Below are positions 15,746-25,170 of a stretch of 64,000 nucleotides of DNA, piece by piece. Each line of letters starts with the position of its first letter. Within the stretch, counting starts at the first letter, position 1. The notes below the pieces were generated by a model. The model was not told the origin of the DNA. It searched no databases and worked only from the letters and a program-made list of their open reading frames with translations. Source of the DNA: Candidatus Aalborgicola bjergmarkensis (GTDB lineage: Bacteria > Pseudomonadota > Gammaproteobacteria > Burkholderiales > Burkholderiaceae_C); the NCBI GenBank assembly GCA_016708725.1, contig JADJFE010000003.1, forward strand, positions 417,154 through 481,153. The letters run 5' to 3'. The translations under genes were made by a program, and so were the position numbers.

Positions 15746-16126
15746 ATGTGGTATGCACTTTCCTGGTTTTTGATTTTTGCACTTTTGACCGTGTGGTCCG
15801 TGTGCGTGTGGCTGGTGCACTCGGTTGTGGCCTGGTCGATCACGGGGGCGGGAGCGCTTGCAGGGCAGGCGCAACAACTGGAATTTCTGGCACTGCCCGA
15901 ATGGGCTGCCATATGGCTGAGCGCCGATGTGCTGCAGGCGCTCAACACAAGCCTGGCGAGCGTTTTGCCATGGCTTGCATCCATTTCTTCCGCATTCCCT
16001 GCGGCTGTGTCCTGGCTGGGCCTGCTCGCCTGGATCATCTGGGGTGTCGGATTTCTGCTGCTCGGCGTGGGCGGCTTGCTGCTGCATGGATTGATCGCCG
16101 TGGCCCGCAAGACAAGCGTGCCATGA
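15746..16126 (+). CDS. Membrane protein of unknown function
   Basis: The ATG at 15746 (MWYALSWFLIFALLTVWSVC) is preceded by GGAG six bases upstream; an earlier in-frame ATG at 15734 overlaps that ribosome site. The ~126-residue product is very hydrophobic, with three likely membrane segments: residues 4-30, about 60-85 and 85-115 (WIIWGVGFLLLGVGGLLLHG). No domain is recognised. The gene is divergent from the TerC gene. Confidence 0.6.
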   Translation: MWYALSWFLIFALLTVWSVCVWLVHSVVAWSITGAGALAGQAQQLEFLALPEWAAIWLSADVLQALNTSLASVLPWLASISSAFPAAVSWLGLLAWIIWGVGFLLLGVGGLLLHGLIAVARKTSVP

Positions 16127-16271
16127 AATTCGGAGGATAAAAACTGTAGCAGTTTCCTGAGATGAAAGCCCTTACATCCGTCTTGGCCTGATGCCACCGG
16201 CAGGTATGTAGTATGCTGGCAACCGAAAACCGGACCACTTGGCCAGACCACTTTCTGATACCACCATTCCG

Positions 16272-18779
16272 ATGCAGCCTGCCCCACCCGACCCAGCCAT
16301 GTTTTCAAAATCCCCTTACTCCCCTCACTGCGTGCTGGTCGTTGACGACGGGGCTGAAGGCGCCGGTCGGCTGCGCGACCTGCTCACGCCTGATGGCTAC
16401 ACGGTGCAAGTCGCCACCGACGGTGCATCGGCGCTGCGACTGGCCCACCAGTCGCCGCCTGACCTGGTTCTGCTGGCCGTGTCGCTGCCTAGCATGGACG
16501 GCTACGCGGTGTGCCAGCGGCTCAAGCAGGACGACGCCACGCGGCACATCCCGGTGGTCTTCCTGTACGACCACGATAACGATAACGACCATACCGACAG
16601 CGGGGCCGAGACCCGTTGCTTTGCCGTGGGCGGGGCTGATTGCATCGGCAAGCCGGTCAAACAGCCGGTACTGCTGGCGCGGGTCAGGGCCCATCTGGCA
16701 ACCCACCAGCAGCAGCGCCATCTGGAAGGCATGTTTCGCGATGTGATGGAGTTTTCGCCCGACGCACTGGTTCTGTCGGACATGGCGGGGCGCATTGTGC
16801 GCATGAACAAACAGGCCGAGGAGTTGTCGGGTTACTTGCGCGAGGAACTGTTAGGCCAGTCGCTGGCGGTATTGTTGCCGCAGCGCTTTCGCGCGGATCA
16901 TGCGGGCCAGTACGCTGCCTTTGCCGCCGCCCCGAGCGCCCGGCGCATGGGGATCGGGCGGACCGTGAGTTTTTTGCGCAAGGATGCGACGGAGTGTGCA
17001 GTAGACATCTCGCTGAGCCAGGTTCAGACGGCGCGCGGCACCTTGTTTGTTAGTGCACTGCGCGACATTACCGCGCGCCGCAAGGCCGAGGAGGAGCTGC
17101 GCATTGCGGCCATCGCCTTCGAGTCGCAAGAAGGCATGATGGTGACCGATGCGCGTGGCACGATCCTGCGGGTCAATGCAGCGTTTACCGCGATCACGGG
17201 CTACAGCGCCGACGAGGTCAAGGGGAAAAACCCCCGTCTGCTCAAGTCCGGCCAGCACGGTGCCGACTTTTACCGCCTGATGTGGGACACCCTGCTGCGC
17301 GCTGGCCGCTGGCAGGGCGAGATATGGGGCAAGCGCAAAAACGGCGAGATCAACCCCAAGCTGCTCACCATCTCGGTGGTCGTGGGGGATGATGGCAAGG
17401 TCACCCATTACGTGGCCCAGTATTACGACATCACCGAGCGTAAACAGGCCCAGGAAAAGATCAACACGCTGGCATTTTTTGACTCCGTCACCGGCTTGCC
17501 CAACCGTACCATGCTGATGGAGCGTCTGCGCCATGCCATGACGCTTGCCGAGCGCAGCGACCGCTACGCCGCCCTGCTGATCATTGACCTGGACCACTTC
17601 AAAAACCTCAACGACACGCTGGGCCACGACGTTGGCGACCTGCTGCTCAAGCAGGTGGCCGAGCGCATCAGCCAGTGTGTGCGTGAAGGCGACACCGTGG
17701 CCCGGCTGGGCGGTGACGAATTTGTGGTGGTGCTGCCCAATCTGGGCCACAGTCTGGAAGAAGCCACGGCCAACACCGAACGGGTTGCCAACAAGATCAT
17801 CGCCATGCTGGACCAGGTTTACCGCTTTGACAGCGCATCGCACCACAGCACAGCAAGCCTGGGTGCGACCTTGTTCAAGGGCACGCAAATCCCGGTAGAC
17901 GACCTGTTCAAGCAAGCGGACCTGGCCATGTACAAGGCCAAGGCCCATGGGCGCAATACCGTGCGCTTTTTTGACCCGGCCATGGAGGTGGCGCTCAAGG
18001 CGCGCACCGCCCTGGAGGCCGATCTGCGCCGCGCGGTCGAGGCCCGCCAATTTGTGCTGCACTACCAGGCCCAGGTGGTGCAGCAGGGCCGCGTGGGCGG
18101 CGCCGAGGCACTGGTGCGCTGGCACCACCCACAGCGCGGGCTGGTCTCGCCGGCGGAATTCATCCCTTTGGCAGAAGAGACCGGCGTGATTCTGGCGCTA
18201 GGGCATTGGGTGCTGGAGACGGCCTGCAGCCAGCTTGCAAGCTGGGGCTGTACGCCCGCCATGGCGCACCTCACGCTGGCGGTCAATGTCAGCGCCGCGC
18301 AGTTTGCCCAGGCCGACTTTGTGCAGCAGGTGATGGCCGTCGTGCAGCGCAGCGGTGCCAACCCGCTGCGCCTGAAACTGGAGCTGACCGAAAGCCTGCT
18401 GGTGGGCAATGTGGCCGACATCATAGAAAAGATGCTCAGCCTCAAGAACCAGGGCATTGGCTTCTCGCTCGATGACTTTGGCACCGGCTACTCGTCCCTG
18501 GCCTACCTGAGCCGCTTGCCGCTGGACCAGCTGAAAATCGACCAGTCGTTCATCCGTGATGTATCAACCAACCCGGCCAACGCCGCCATTGCCAAAACCG
18601 TCATTGCCCTGGCACAGGGCCTGGGGCTGGGGGTCATCGCCGAGGGCGTTGAAACCATCGAGCAGCGGGACTTTCTGGCGGCATCCGGCTGCCACGCCTA
18701 CCAGGGTTATTTCTTCAGCCGCCCGCTGCCATTGGAGGGTTTTGAGGTATTGGTGTGCTCGTCACACTGCGCGGAGTAA
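16272..18779 (+). CDS. REC-PAS-PAS-GGDEF-EAL protein with degenerate receiver
   Basis: Domains in order: a receiver (VLVVDDGAEGAG to LLARVRAHL, residues ~20-135), PAS 1 (MEFSPDALVLSDMAGRIVRM), PAS 2 (FESQEGMMVTDARGTILRVN), GGDEF (LARLGGDEFVVVLP type, near residue 480) and EAL (GGAEALVRWHHP near 610, LDDFGTGYSSL later). GGDEF makes and EAL degrades cyclic-di-GMP; both active-site motifs are intact. In the receiver the phospho-acceptor Asp is Ala (PDLVLLAVSLPSMDG, codon 16476-16478), and an Asp/Asn-rich insert (DHDNDNDHTDS) follows strand 4. It is therefore probably not switched by phosphorylation. The start is uncertain: ATG 16272 or 16299, or TTG 16239; none has a clear ribosome site. Confidence 0.85.
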   Translation: MQPAPPDPAMFSKSPYSPHCVLVVDDGAEGAGRLRDLLTPDGYTVQVATDGASALRLAHQSPPDLVLLAVSLPSMDGYAVCQRLKQDDATRHIPVVFLYDHDNDNDHTDSGAETRCFAVGGADCIGKPVKQPVLLARVRAHLATHQQQRHLEGMFRDVMEFSPDALVLSDMAGRIVRMNKQAEELSGYLREELLGQSLAVLLPQRFRADHAGQYAAFAAAPSARRMGIGRTVSFLRKDATECAVDISLSQVQTARGTLFVSALRDITARRKAEEELRIAAIAFESQEGMMVTDARGTILRVNAAFTAITGYSADEVKGKNPRLLKSGQHGADFYRLMWDTLLRAGRWQGEIWGKRKNGEINPKLLTISVVVGDDGKVTHYVAQYYDITERKQAQEKINTLAFFDSVTGLPNRTMLMERLRHAMTLAERSDRYAALLIIDLDHFKNLNDTLGHDVGDLLLKQVAERISQCVREGDTVARLGGDEFVVVLPNLGHSLEEATANTERVANKIIAMLDQVYRFDSASHHSTASLGATLFKGTQIPVDDLFKQADLAMYKAKAHGRNTVRFFDPAMEVALKARTALEADLRRAVEARQFVLHYQAQVVQQGRVGGAEALVRWHHPQRGLVSPAEFIPLAEETGVILALGHWVLETACSQLASWGCTPAMAHLTLAVNVSAAQFAQADFVQQVMAVVQRSGANPLRLKLELTESLLVGNVADIIEKMLSLKNQGIGFSLDDFGTGYSSLAYLSRLPLDQLKIDQSFIRDVSTNPANAAIAKTVIALAQGLGLGVIAEGVETIEQRDFLAASGCHAYQGYFFSRPLPLEGFEVLVCSSHCAE

Positions 18780-18797
18780 GCCCGCTAATGCCATATA

Positions 18798-18846
18798 TGC
18801 CATATCGGGCTGTAGCGCTTATGGGATGTGCGGGGGAGGATATAAG
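18798..18846 (-). repeat. Dispersed repeat A, copy 8
   Basis: CATATCGGGCTGTAGCGCTT followed by ATGGGATGTGCGGGGGAGG, directly after the EAL gene. Confidence 0.65.
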
Positions 18847-18933
18847 TTTTGTAGCAGTTTGGCGGTTTCTGGCGCCGTGCATCGTTAAACTGTGCCCTTT
18901 CAATTAGCCAAACCGTGAAAAAGGAGTTGCCAT

Positions 18934-19368
18934 ATGGCACAGGAAGAACATGTCTGGACTGGGGGGCCATCGCAGATGACAAACCTGGGCGCTTATGCCG
19001 TTTGCGGCTTGCTGACACTGACGGTCATTGGCGCGGTATTTGCGATTCCTTACGCAATCTGGAAATACCTTGTTGTTAAGTGCCAGCGGTACGAGCTGAC
19101 TTCCCAACGCCTCAAAATCCACAGTGGTGTCTTCAATAAGAGAATGGAAGAGATCGAGCTGTACCGGGTCAAGGATACAAAATTTGATCAGCCACTTTTG
19201 TTCCGGCTGTTCGGTCTGGGTAACGTCACGCTGGTTTCCTCTGACGTAACGACGCCAGTCGTGTTCATCCACGGCATCCAGGATGCACAGCAATTGCGCG
19301 AGCGCATACGTACGCTGGTTGAGAACTGCCGGGAGCAAAAACGTGTGCGGGTCGGCGAGTTTGAGTGA
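18934..19368 (+). CDS. PH-domain (YdbS/bPH2-like) membrane protein
   Basis: The 144-residue protein starts at ATG 18934 with AAGGAG upstream. It has one strong membrane segment pair at the N-terminus (AYAVCGLLTLTVIGAVFAIP, YAIWKYLVVKC) followed by a bacterial PH domain: RYELTSQRLKIHSGVFNKRM, EEIELYRVKDTKFDQPLLFR, LFGLGNVTLVSSD. The pattern of helix-turn plus seven strands and terminal helix (AQQLRERIRTLVEN) fits bPH2. Function in bacteria is mostly unknown. Confidence 0.8.
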   Translation: MAQEEHVWTGGPSQMTNLGAYAVCGLLTLTVIGAVFAIPYAIWKYLVVKCQRYELTSQRLKIHSGVFNKRMEEIELYRVKDTKFDQPLLFRLFGLGNVTLVSSDVTTPVVFIHGIQDAQQLRERIRTLVENCREQKRVRVGEFE

Positions 19369-19396
19369 CCGCCTGCTCCCCTCTGTAACGTGCTTC

Positions 19397-19447
19397 TATA
19401 TTTATAGCTGTTCCCGCACATTCCATAAGCGCTGCAGCCCTATTTCC
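19397..19447 (+). repeat. Dispersed repeat A, copy 9
   Basis: TTTATAGCTGTTCCCGCACA, then TTCCATAAGCGCTGCAGCCC. Inverted relative to copy 10, about 80 bp away, so the pair can fold into one long stem. The gap 19369-19613 holds only this pair. Confidence 0.75.
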
Positions 19448-19525
19448 TCTTTATTCCGGGGCTACCAACCGCCAATTTCTCCCGCCCCGCCGGGTGGATG
19501 GTGTGTGGCGGGCTGGTTTTTGGGC

Positions 19526-19590
19526 TAAATTTATGGCCAATCGGCTTGAAGTCCTTATGGAACGTGCGGGAACAGCTATCAAATTGAAAG
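19526..19590 (-). repeat. Dispersed repeat A, copy 10
   Basis: Plus-strand GGCCAATCGGCTTGAAGTCC, then TTATGGAACGTGCGGGAACA and GCTATCAAATT; inverted partner of copy 9. Confidence 0.75.
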
Positions 19591-19613
19591 CTGCCTTCTC
19601 CTTCCCATCCCCC

Positions 19614-22358
19614 TCAGTTCAGCAGGTCAATGCCGTTCATGATGGCATTGAGTACCCCGGCCTGATTTTCAGGAGACTCGGAAAAGCCCATAAGCGCCGA
19701 CTTCTGGGTGTGTGCTCCCGTGTTGAGCTGCTCCAGCCACCAGGCATAGCCACCCGGATCGGGGGCGCGGTGCAGCACGTTGTTGTAGAGCTGGGTCAGG
19801 AAGTCCGCGTTGCTGGGGTTGGTGCCGTACAGGCTGCGGAATTCATTGCTGTCGATAAAGCGCGCGGCCACCTCCTGCAGGGGCATGCCCGCATCCAGCT
19901 GGCCGATCCAGTACTTCAAGCCGCCGTTGTCCGGTACGCGGTTGAACGCGGCCTGGTACAGCCGGTAGGCCTGGCCCGCGTTGCCGCTGATGTCCAGCGC
20001 CAGCGTTTCATCGCCAAAGCGCACACGCTCGACGTTGTTCAGGGTGTCCAGCCCTTCGGCGCTCGAACTGAGCGTCCAGACTCCCGTATTGGGGTCTTTG
20101 CTCACGGTGAAGCTGGAACGGTTGCAGTTGTAGAGCACGGTGTCGAGCCCTGCGGCTCCGTCGAGGCTGTCGTTGGCAATGCCGCTGGCGAGCTGGTCAT
20201 TTGCCGAGGTGCCACCCAGCACCAGGGGGCTGTAGTTCTGTGTGGGTGGCGTGTTGCAGACGTAGACCGCTGCACTGGCCGTATTGCCGCTGCCAACTGC
20301 GTTGCTGCCCGTCACACTGTAGAGCGTGGGTGCCGTAGGCGATACCGTTCCACTGGCCGTGGTGCTGCCAAAGCCGCTATTGGTGTTGGTGTTGGTATTG
20401 GTCCAGGTGTAGGACGTGGCTGCGGGCGTGCAATTGGCGCTCAGGGTGGCAAAGCCGCCGACGGCAATCACCACGGGGCTGGCCGAGAGGCTACATACCG
20501 GAGCGCTCTGGCTGGCAGTAGCAAGCGTCAGGCTGGCCATGGGCCCCCAGTCGCCAAAGTACATGTTCTGGTACTGGGTGCGTGCAAACAGGGCATAGCT
20601 GCCCGCTGCAGGCAGCGTCATTGTGCCGCTGGTTTGTGAACCCGTGAAATTAGCCGTCCCCTGGCTTGTCAGTTCGGTGGTATTGCTTAAACGCAGGTTG
20701 CCAAAATACCAGCCGCAGGTCGTGCAGGTGTAGTAACTGCCACTGGTTTCAAAGACGAAGCGCAACTGAAATGGCTTGCCCGCAAAGGCCGAGAGATCCA
20801 CCGTTTTGCTTGTCTGGTCCAGGGGTGCGTTCTGGCCCGCTTCGCTGTAAATGTTCTGCCACGACATTCCGTCGTCCAGCGAGAGCTGCACGGATGCGGA
20901 TTCGCTGGACAAGGTGTAACCAAAGGAGCGGTCAAAGCCCAACTGGGCGTTTTGCCCGGCCAGCAGGCGTTTGCCCAGGGTCAGGGTCTGTGTGCCGTAG
21001 CTGGGGTGGTAGAGGTGGAACCAGGACGATTCGAGCGGGTTATAGCCGCTGGTGCTGTAGGTCCAGGCGCTGGCGCTATTGGCGGGCGTCAGGGATGCAG
21101 GCAATGCGCTTTGGCTGTAACTGCCGATCTGGTAGCCCGTCGCTCCGGTCATGGGGTTCACGGACACATTGAAGGGTTGCGCTGCCGCAGCGCCCGAAGC
21201 GGGCACGTTGACCGTGGTCCGCGCTGCGCCGGGGGTTGCGGTGGCGGGGTCGAAGACGATGACATCGTATGCAAAAGATTGTGCACTGCCATTGAGTCGC
21301 ACGTTGTTAATCGTCACCGCGTAGGTGTCATCGTTGCTCGGGCGGCTCCAGGTTGCGGCATTGGTGTAGCCCTGCAACAACCAGACCAGGGTGTTTTCTC
21401 CATAGCCGTTTTGCACTGGCTCGGTCGTCACGGCAACCGCGCTGCCGTTTTTCCTGACCGCAACGCTGGCCTGGCTGAAGTCGGCCTGCGGGTAGGAAAA
21501 CGACCAGCGCCCATAGACCACGGGATAGGGCACGAAGCCCTTGGGTGGCCAGGCGACGAAGGTGTCGCGTACCGTCGGGCGTGCGCCATTGACGTTGCTG
21601 TCAAACACCCACAGGGCATTGGCACTATTAAGCGAGGCACCGTTGAGCGTGCCACCGGGCACATCGCCGGTTCCCATACTCCTGGTTTGCGGGTACAAAA
21701 TCCAGCGCCTGTGGCCCACGGCAGAATTGTTGCTGCCGGAATCCTTCATGTAACCCGCGCTGACGGCATTCGGCCCGACATTGCCCAGCGCCAGATTGGA
21801 GTTTTTAGCGGCCTCGGCGCCCTCGGCGGTGTAGTATTTCCAGGAACTCGGGGGCGTGTGCGAGAGCGCATTGTTGGCGCTCATCATCAAAGCCGCTTGC
21901 TGGTCTTTCTGGCTATAGGGTGCATACAGGCTCACATCAGCCGGAATTCCTGCCATGGCACGGTGCCAGTTGATGCGCAAGGCGACGGCATTCTGGTACA
22001 AGGGATCGGTGCTACCGGCAGCGCCCGTCGCATAGTTTCCCGTCCAGTTCATGGCAACACCGTCGGACTGGCCGAAAAGTCCCTGGTAGAACAAGCGCAC
22101 GGCTTCCCTGTCCTGGGTATTGATGGCCAGACCAGCCGCTGCAGGGGCCGCCGCACGGGCCGCAGAACGCGCTATCGGCGCAGGAATCTGTGATGGTTGC
22201 GGGAACTGGGGCGCAGACAGCAGCAAGGGTGCGGGCACTGGTTGCTCTATCGGGATCGGTGCCTGGGCCAGGGCAAGACCGCAAGCCGTCAGCAGGTAGG
22301 CCAGGCTGCCGCAGCGAAGTGCGGACAATGCGCTTTTGGGGGATGGTAGGTACAGCAT
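19614..22358 (-). CDS. CAP-domain exported protein with C-terminal DUF4214
   Basis: The start ATG at 22356-22358 gives a 914-residue protein with a signal-type N-terminus (MLYLPSPKSALSALRCGSLA) and a lipobox-like LTAC followed by GLALAQA. Residues ~90-280 form a CAP/SCP-like domain (INWHRAMAGIPADVSLY, LSHTPPSSWKYYTAEGAEAA, NNSAVGHRRWILYPQ). Middle parts are beta-rich and Gly/Ser/Thr-rich. Near the end a weak RTX-like block (GGTSANDQLASGIANDSLDG) is followed by DUF4214 (AYRLYQAAFNRVPDNGGLKY, NEFRSLYG, LYNNVLHRAPDPGGYAWW). The last ~130 residues are closely similar to the end of the protease at 58622-61471. Likely a surface or secreted protein; ligand unknown. Confidence 0.8.
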   Translation of the reverse strand: MLYLPSPKSALSALRCGSLAYLLTACGLALAQAPIPIEQPVPAPLLLSAPQFPQPSQIPAPIARSAARAAAPAAAGLAINTQDREAVRLFYQGLFGQSDGVAMNWTGNYATGAAGSTDPLYQNAVALRINWHRAMAGIPADVSLYAPYSQKDQQAALMMSANNALSHTPPSSWKYYTAEGAEAAKNSNLALGNVGPNAVSAGYMKDSGSNNSAVGHRRWILYPQTRSMGTGDVPGGTLNGASLNSANALWVFDSNVNGARPTVRDTFVAWPPKGFVPYPVVYGRWSFSYPQADFSQASVAVRKNGSAVAVTTEPVQNGYGENTLVWLLQGYTNAATWSRPSNDDTYAVTINNVRLNGSAQSFAYDVIVFDPATATPGAARTTVNVPASGAAAAQPFNVSVNPMTGATGYQIGSYSQSALPASLTPANSASAWTYSTSGYNPLESSWFHLYHPSYGTQTLTLGKRLLAGQNAQLGFDRSFGYTLSSESASVQLSLDDGMSWQNIYSEAGQNAPLDQTSKTVDLSAFAGKPFQLRFVFETSGSYYTCTTCGWYFGNLRLSNTTELTSQGTANFTGSQTSGTMTLPAAGSYALFARTQYQNMYFGDWGPMASLTLATASQSAPVCSLSASPVVIAVGGFATLSANCTPAATSYTWTNTNTNTNSGFGSTTASGTVSPTAPTLYSVTGSNAVGSGNTASAAVYVCNTPPTQNYSPLVLGGTSANDQLASGIANDSLDGAAGLDTVLYNCNRSSFTVSKDPNTGVWTLSSSAEGLDTLNNVERVRFGDETLALDISGNAGQAYRLYQAAFNRVPDNGGLKYWIGQLDAGMPLQEVAARFIDSNEFRSLYGTNPSNADFLTQLYNNVLHRAPDPGGYAWWLEQLNTGAHTQKSALMGFSESPENQAGVLNAIMNGIDLLN

Positions 22359-22423
22359 GATGAAATGGTAACTGCTCCCAAGCAACCCTGTAGCGTCTTG
22401 GGTCAATGTCGATGCTATAAAAT

Positions 22424-22470
22424 AAAGAGCTACTCCCGCTCATTCCACGCGGTCTACAGCCGTTTTTTAT
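22424..22470 (+). repeat. Dispersed repeat A, copy 11
   Basis: AGAGCTACTCCCGCTCATTC, then CACGCGGTCTACAGCCG. Lies between the CAP-domain gene start and the end of the chemoreceptor gene. Confidence 0.6.
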
Positions 22471-22471
22471 G

Positions 22472-24118
22472 TTATGTGTGCGCCATTGCCAGGCGCTTGG
22501 AAAAGCCACCAAGTGAGAGCTTCTTCGCACCCTGGACTGCATGCGTGCGCGCGGCTGCAGATGCGGGTTTGCCCTCTAACTGGAATTCGCCTACCAGCGC
22601 TTCTTGTTCCAGTGCCTGCTCCTGCAAAGCGTTGGTGGCCGCTGCGGCTTCTTCAAAGAGCGCTGCATTTTGCACGGTGGTACTGTCCATCTGGTGGATG
22701 GCCGTATTCACCTTGGCAATGCCATCGGCCTGTTCGCTGCTGACGGTGGTAATTTCGCCCATGATGTTGGTCACGCGCTGGATGCTGGTGACGATCTCGG
22801 CCATCGTGTCGCCCGCCTCGGTCACCATCTTGCTGCCAAGTTCCACCTGACTGACCGAATCGGCAATCAGGGTTTTGATTTCTTTCGCTGCCTCGGCGCT
22901 GCGCCCGGCAAGGCTACGCACTTCGGAAGCCACCACGGCAAATCCCCGTCCCTGTTCACCAGCCCGCGCGGCCTCCACCGCTGCATTGAGCGCCAGAATG
23001 TTGGTTTGAAAGGCAATGCCGTCAATCACGCTGATGATTTCCACAATTTTGCGGGAGGATGCATTGATGGAGCCCATGGTTTGCACCACCCGGCTGACCG
23101 CTTCTCCACCTTGCAACGCCACGTCGGACGCCGACTGCGCCAACTGGCTGGCCTGGCGGGCATGGTCGACATTTTGCTGCACCGAAGAAGTCAACTCTGC
23201 CATGGCAGAAGCGGTTTCCCTTAAAGCGCCAACCTGCTGTTCGGCAGACAAGGCCAGCGTATGCGTGCCAGCGGCGATCTGTGTTGCCGCCGAAGCAATT
23301 TCCTGGGCGCCACCGTGAATTTTCTGCACGGTACCAACCAGATGCGCGTTCATGTCCTTGAGCGCTTGCATCATCTGGCCGCATTCGTCATTGGAGCGCA
23401 CTTCAATGCGGCTACGCAGATCGCCTGCGGCAACCGTCTGCGCCACAACAACCGCCTCCTCCAGCGGCTTGCGAATGCTGCGCATCACGCCAAAGCCGAT
23501 AAAAACCGCAAACGCGCCGCCCAATACCGTGCACAGCATCAGGATCGCGGTCATTTCGGCAACCAGCTTGGCCGACGTATCGACCGCACGCTGGGTTGCA
23601 TCGGTCAGGGTAGTTTTCGCCTTGTCCAGCACCGCGCCCAGTTCAGCCTGCCTGGGTTTGAGCTTGTTTTCCAGCCCAGCTTTGGCAGATTCAACTTCCA
23701 TATCCTGCACCGTGCTGATGATTGCGGACTGCAAGGGGCGCAAGGACTGCTGGAGTTTTTCGATATCGCCCAATAAACCAAGAAAAGTCGGGTCGAGTGC
23801 GGACGAATCCCGCTTCAAGTCAACAATGGCGCCATCAATGCGCGACTGTTCTTCCTTCAGCGTTTTCATGGCAACTTTTTGCACTGCCAGATTTTCCGCG
23901 TTGACAATCTCCAGCATCGAAGCCGCCATTTTTTGTGCCGATGCACGGATCACCCCCAGGTGGTCCATGGTTTGCATACCCTGCGTTCCAACGGCTCGGT
24001 AGGTTTGGTCCACCAGGCGTATCTTCATCACCGCAAATGCACCGAGCGCACACATCAAAACCACCATGAACAGATAGCCTGCCATGACACGATAACCAAT
24101 GGAAGTTTTATGCAACAT
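22472..24118 (-). CDS. Methyl-accepting chemotaxis protein 1
   Basis: The start ATG at 24116-24118 (MLHKTSIGYRVMAGYLFMVV) has GAGGAA upstream. The 548-residue protein has TM1 at ~12-32, a periplasmic four-helix-bundle sensor (~35-190), TM2 (~190-212), a HAMP domain and a signalling domain. The hairpin tip is canonical (LALNAAVEAARAGEQGRGFA), so it should bind CheA and CheW. The C-terminus is Ala- and basic-rich without an NWETF-type CheR tether. It lies downstream of a PstS-like protein gene and another receptor on the same strand; the sensor domains of the two receptors are paralogous. Confidence 0.9.
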   Translation of the reverse strand: MLHKTSIGYRVMAGYLFMVVLMCALGAFAVMKIRLVDQTYRAVGTQGMQTMDHLGVIRASAQKMAASMLEIVNAENLAVQKVAMKTLKEEQSRIDGAIVDLKRDSSALDPTFLGLLGDIEKLQQSLRPLQSAIISTVQDMEVESAKAGLENKLKPRQAELGAVLDKAKTTLTDATQRAVDTSAKLVAEMTAILMLCTVLGGAFAVFIGFGVMRSIRKPLEEAVVVAQTVAAGDLRSRIEVRSNDECGQMMQALKDMNAHLVGTVQKIHGGAQEIASAATQIAAGTHTLALSAEQQVGALRETASAMAELTSSVQQNVDHARQASQLAQSASDVALQGGEAVSRVVQTMGSINASSRKIVEIISVIDGIAFQTNILALNAAVEAARAGEQGRGFAVVASEVRSLAGRSAEAAKEIKTLIADSVSQVELGSKMVTEAGDTMAEIVTSIQRVTNIMGEITTVSSEQADGIAKVNTAIHQMDSTTVQNAALFEEAAAATNALQEQALEQEALVGEFQLEGKPASAAARTHAVQGAKKLSLGGFSKRLAMAHT

Positions 24119-24167
24119 GCTGTATTCCTCAATGGACAATCACAAAACCACTCAGTAAGCTGGCACC

Positions 24168-24968
24168 TTATTTCATCAGTTTCTTGCCTTCTTTGGATTG
24201 CAGGAAATCAATCATCTTCTGCACTTCGGGCTTAGGCGCTCCTGCCGTAATCAAGGCCAGGGGGCGCACCATATCTGGCGCCTTTACGGTCTTGACCTTG
24301 CCGGGATTGGCGGCAAAAAAAGCCTCGCTCACAGCACCAACACCGCCCTTTTCCTTGCCGACTTCCAAGATTTCTTCCTTGGTGGTGCGAATTTCGACCG
24401 CACCGGTAACGTATTCGCTGCCATCCATCATCATCTTTTGAAACATGCCACGGGTTGCACTGCCCGCGTGGCTGGTTACCACCTTGACCGGCAGGTCGGG
24501 GCCACCCACGTCTTTCCAGTTGGTGATTTTTCCGGTGTTTATGTCTTTGAGCTGGGCTTTGGATAGCGCCTGGACGGGATTGTCCTTGTGCACAATGACC
24601 ACAATCTCATCACGCGCCAGTTCGTGAAACTTCAGATTCGAGGGTGCCGTAAAGGTTTTATCCAACTCCTTGGCGGCTTTTTCTGCGCTCTTGATGGTGT
24701 CAGCCAGGGGTTCGGAGGTGGCGGATACAGACACCTTGCCGTCCACCAGCGCTATCAGCCCCTTGCCAGAGCCAACCGGCAAAAACTTGATGTCCATGCC
24801 CGTGGCCGTCTTCAGGGCCGCAGTTGTGGTTTCAAAAATGCGTGTCTGCACAGTGGTCGAACCGGACACTTCCAGGGTTTCTGCCATGGCAGCCACACCC
24901 ACCAGACCGGACAAGGCAAGCAAACAAATGGAACGGACAGAACGGACAGAACGAACAAATGACTTCAT
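24168..24968 (-). CDS. PstS-like periplasmic phosphate-type binding protein
   Basis: The ATG at 24966-24968 opens a 266-residue protein with a Sec signal peptide (MKSFVRSVRSVRSICLLALS, cleavage near AMAET). The mature part begins LEVSGSTTVQTRIFETTTAA, the PstS-like phosphate-binding loop, and has SATSEPLADTIKSAEKAAKE, IVVIVHKDNPV and VVTSHAGSATRGMFQKM. A 9-base unit (RSV codons) is repeated in the signal peptide. No pstCAB permease genes are nearby; the gene sits between two chemoreceptor genes on the same strand. It may serve as a ligand-binding partner for these receptors rather than a transporter part; that is inference. Confidence 0.8.
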   Translation of the reverse strand: MKSFVRSVRSVRSICLLALSGLVGVAAMAETLEVSGSTTVQTRIFETTTAALKTATGMDIKFLPVGSGKGLIALVDGKVSVSATSEPLADTIKSAEKAAKELDKTFTAPSNLKFHELARDEIVVIVHKDNPVQALSKAQLKDINTGKITNWKDVGGPDLPVKVVTSHAGSATRGMFQKMMMDGSEYVTGAVEIRTTKEEILEVGKEKGGVGAVSEAFFAANPGKVKTVKAPDMVRPLALITAGAPKPEVQKMIDFLQSKEGKKLMK

Positions 24969-25170
24969 GGATAAATTTCCTTCACAACGCAAAGTAACAA
25001 CACACAACGAACCACAAATACACGGTAGATATTAGAGTAAAAAATCCAATTTCATGCCCTTGTTATGCATAGGGTTAATAAAACCTGACCAGGGACAATA
25101 AAACGTTGCAAATTTGCACGCAAAAAGCGTGCTATTTCCTTGACTGTGGCGCCACTACGTGGTAGCGCAT

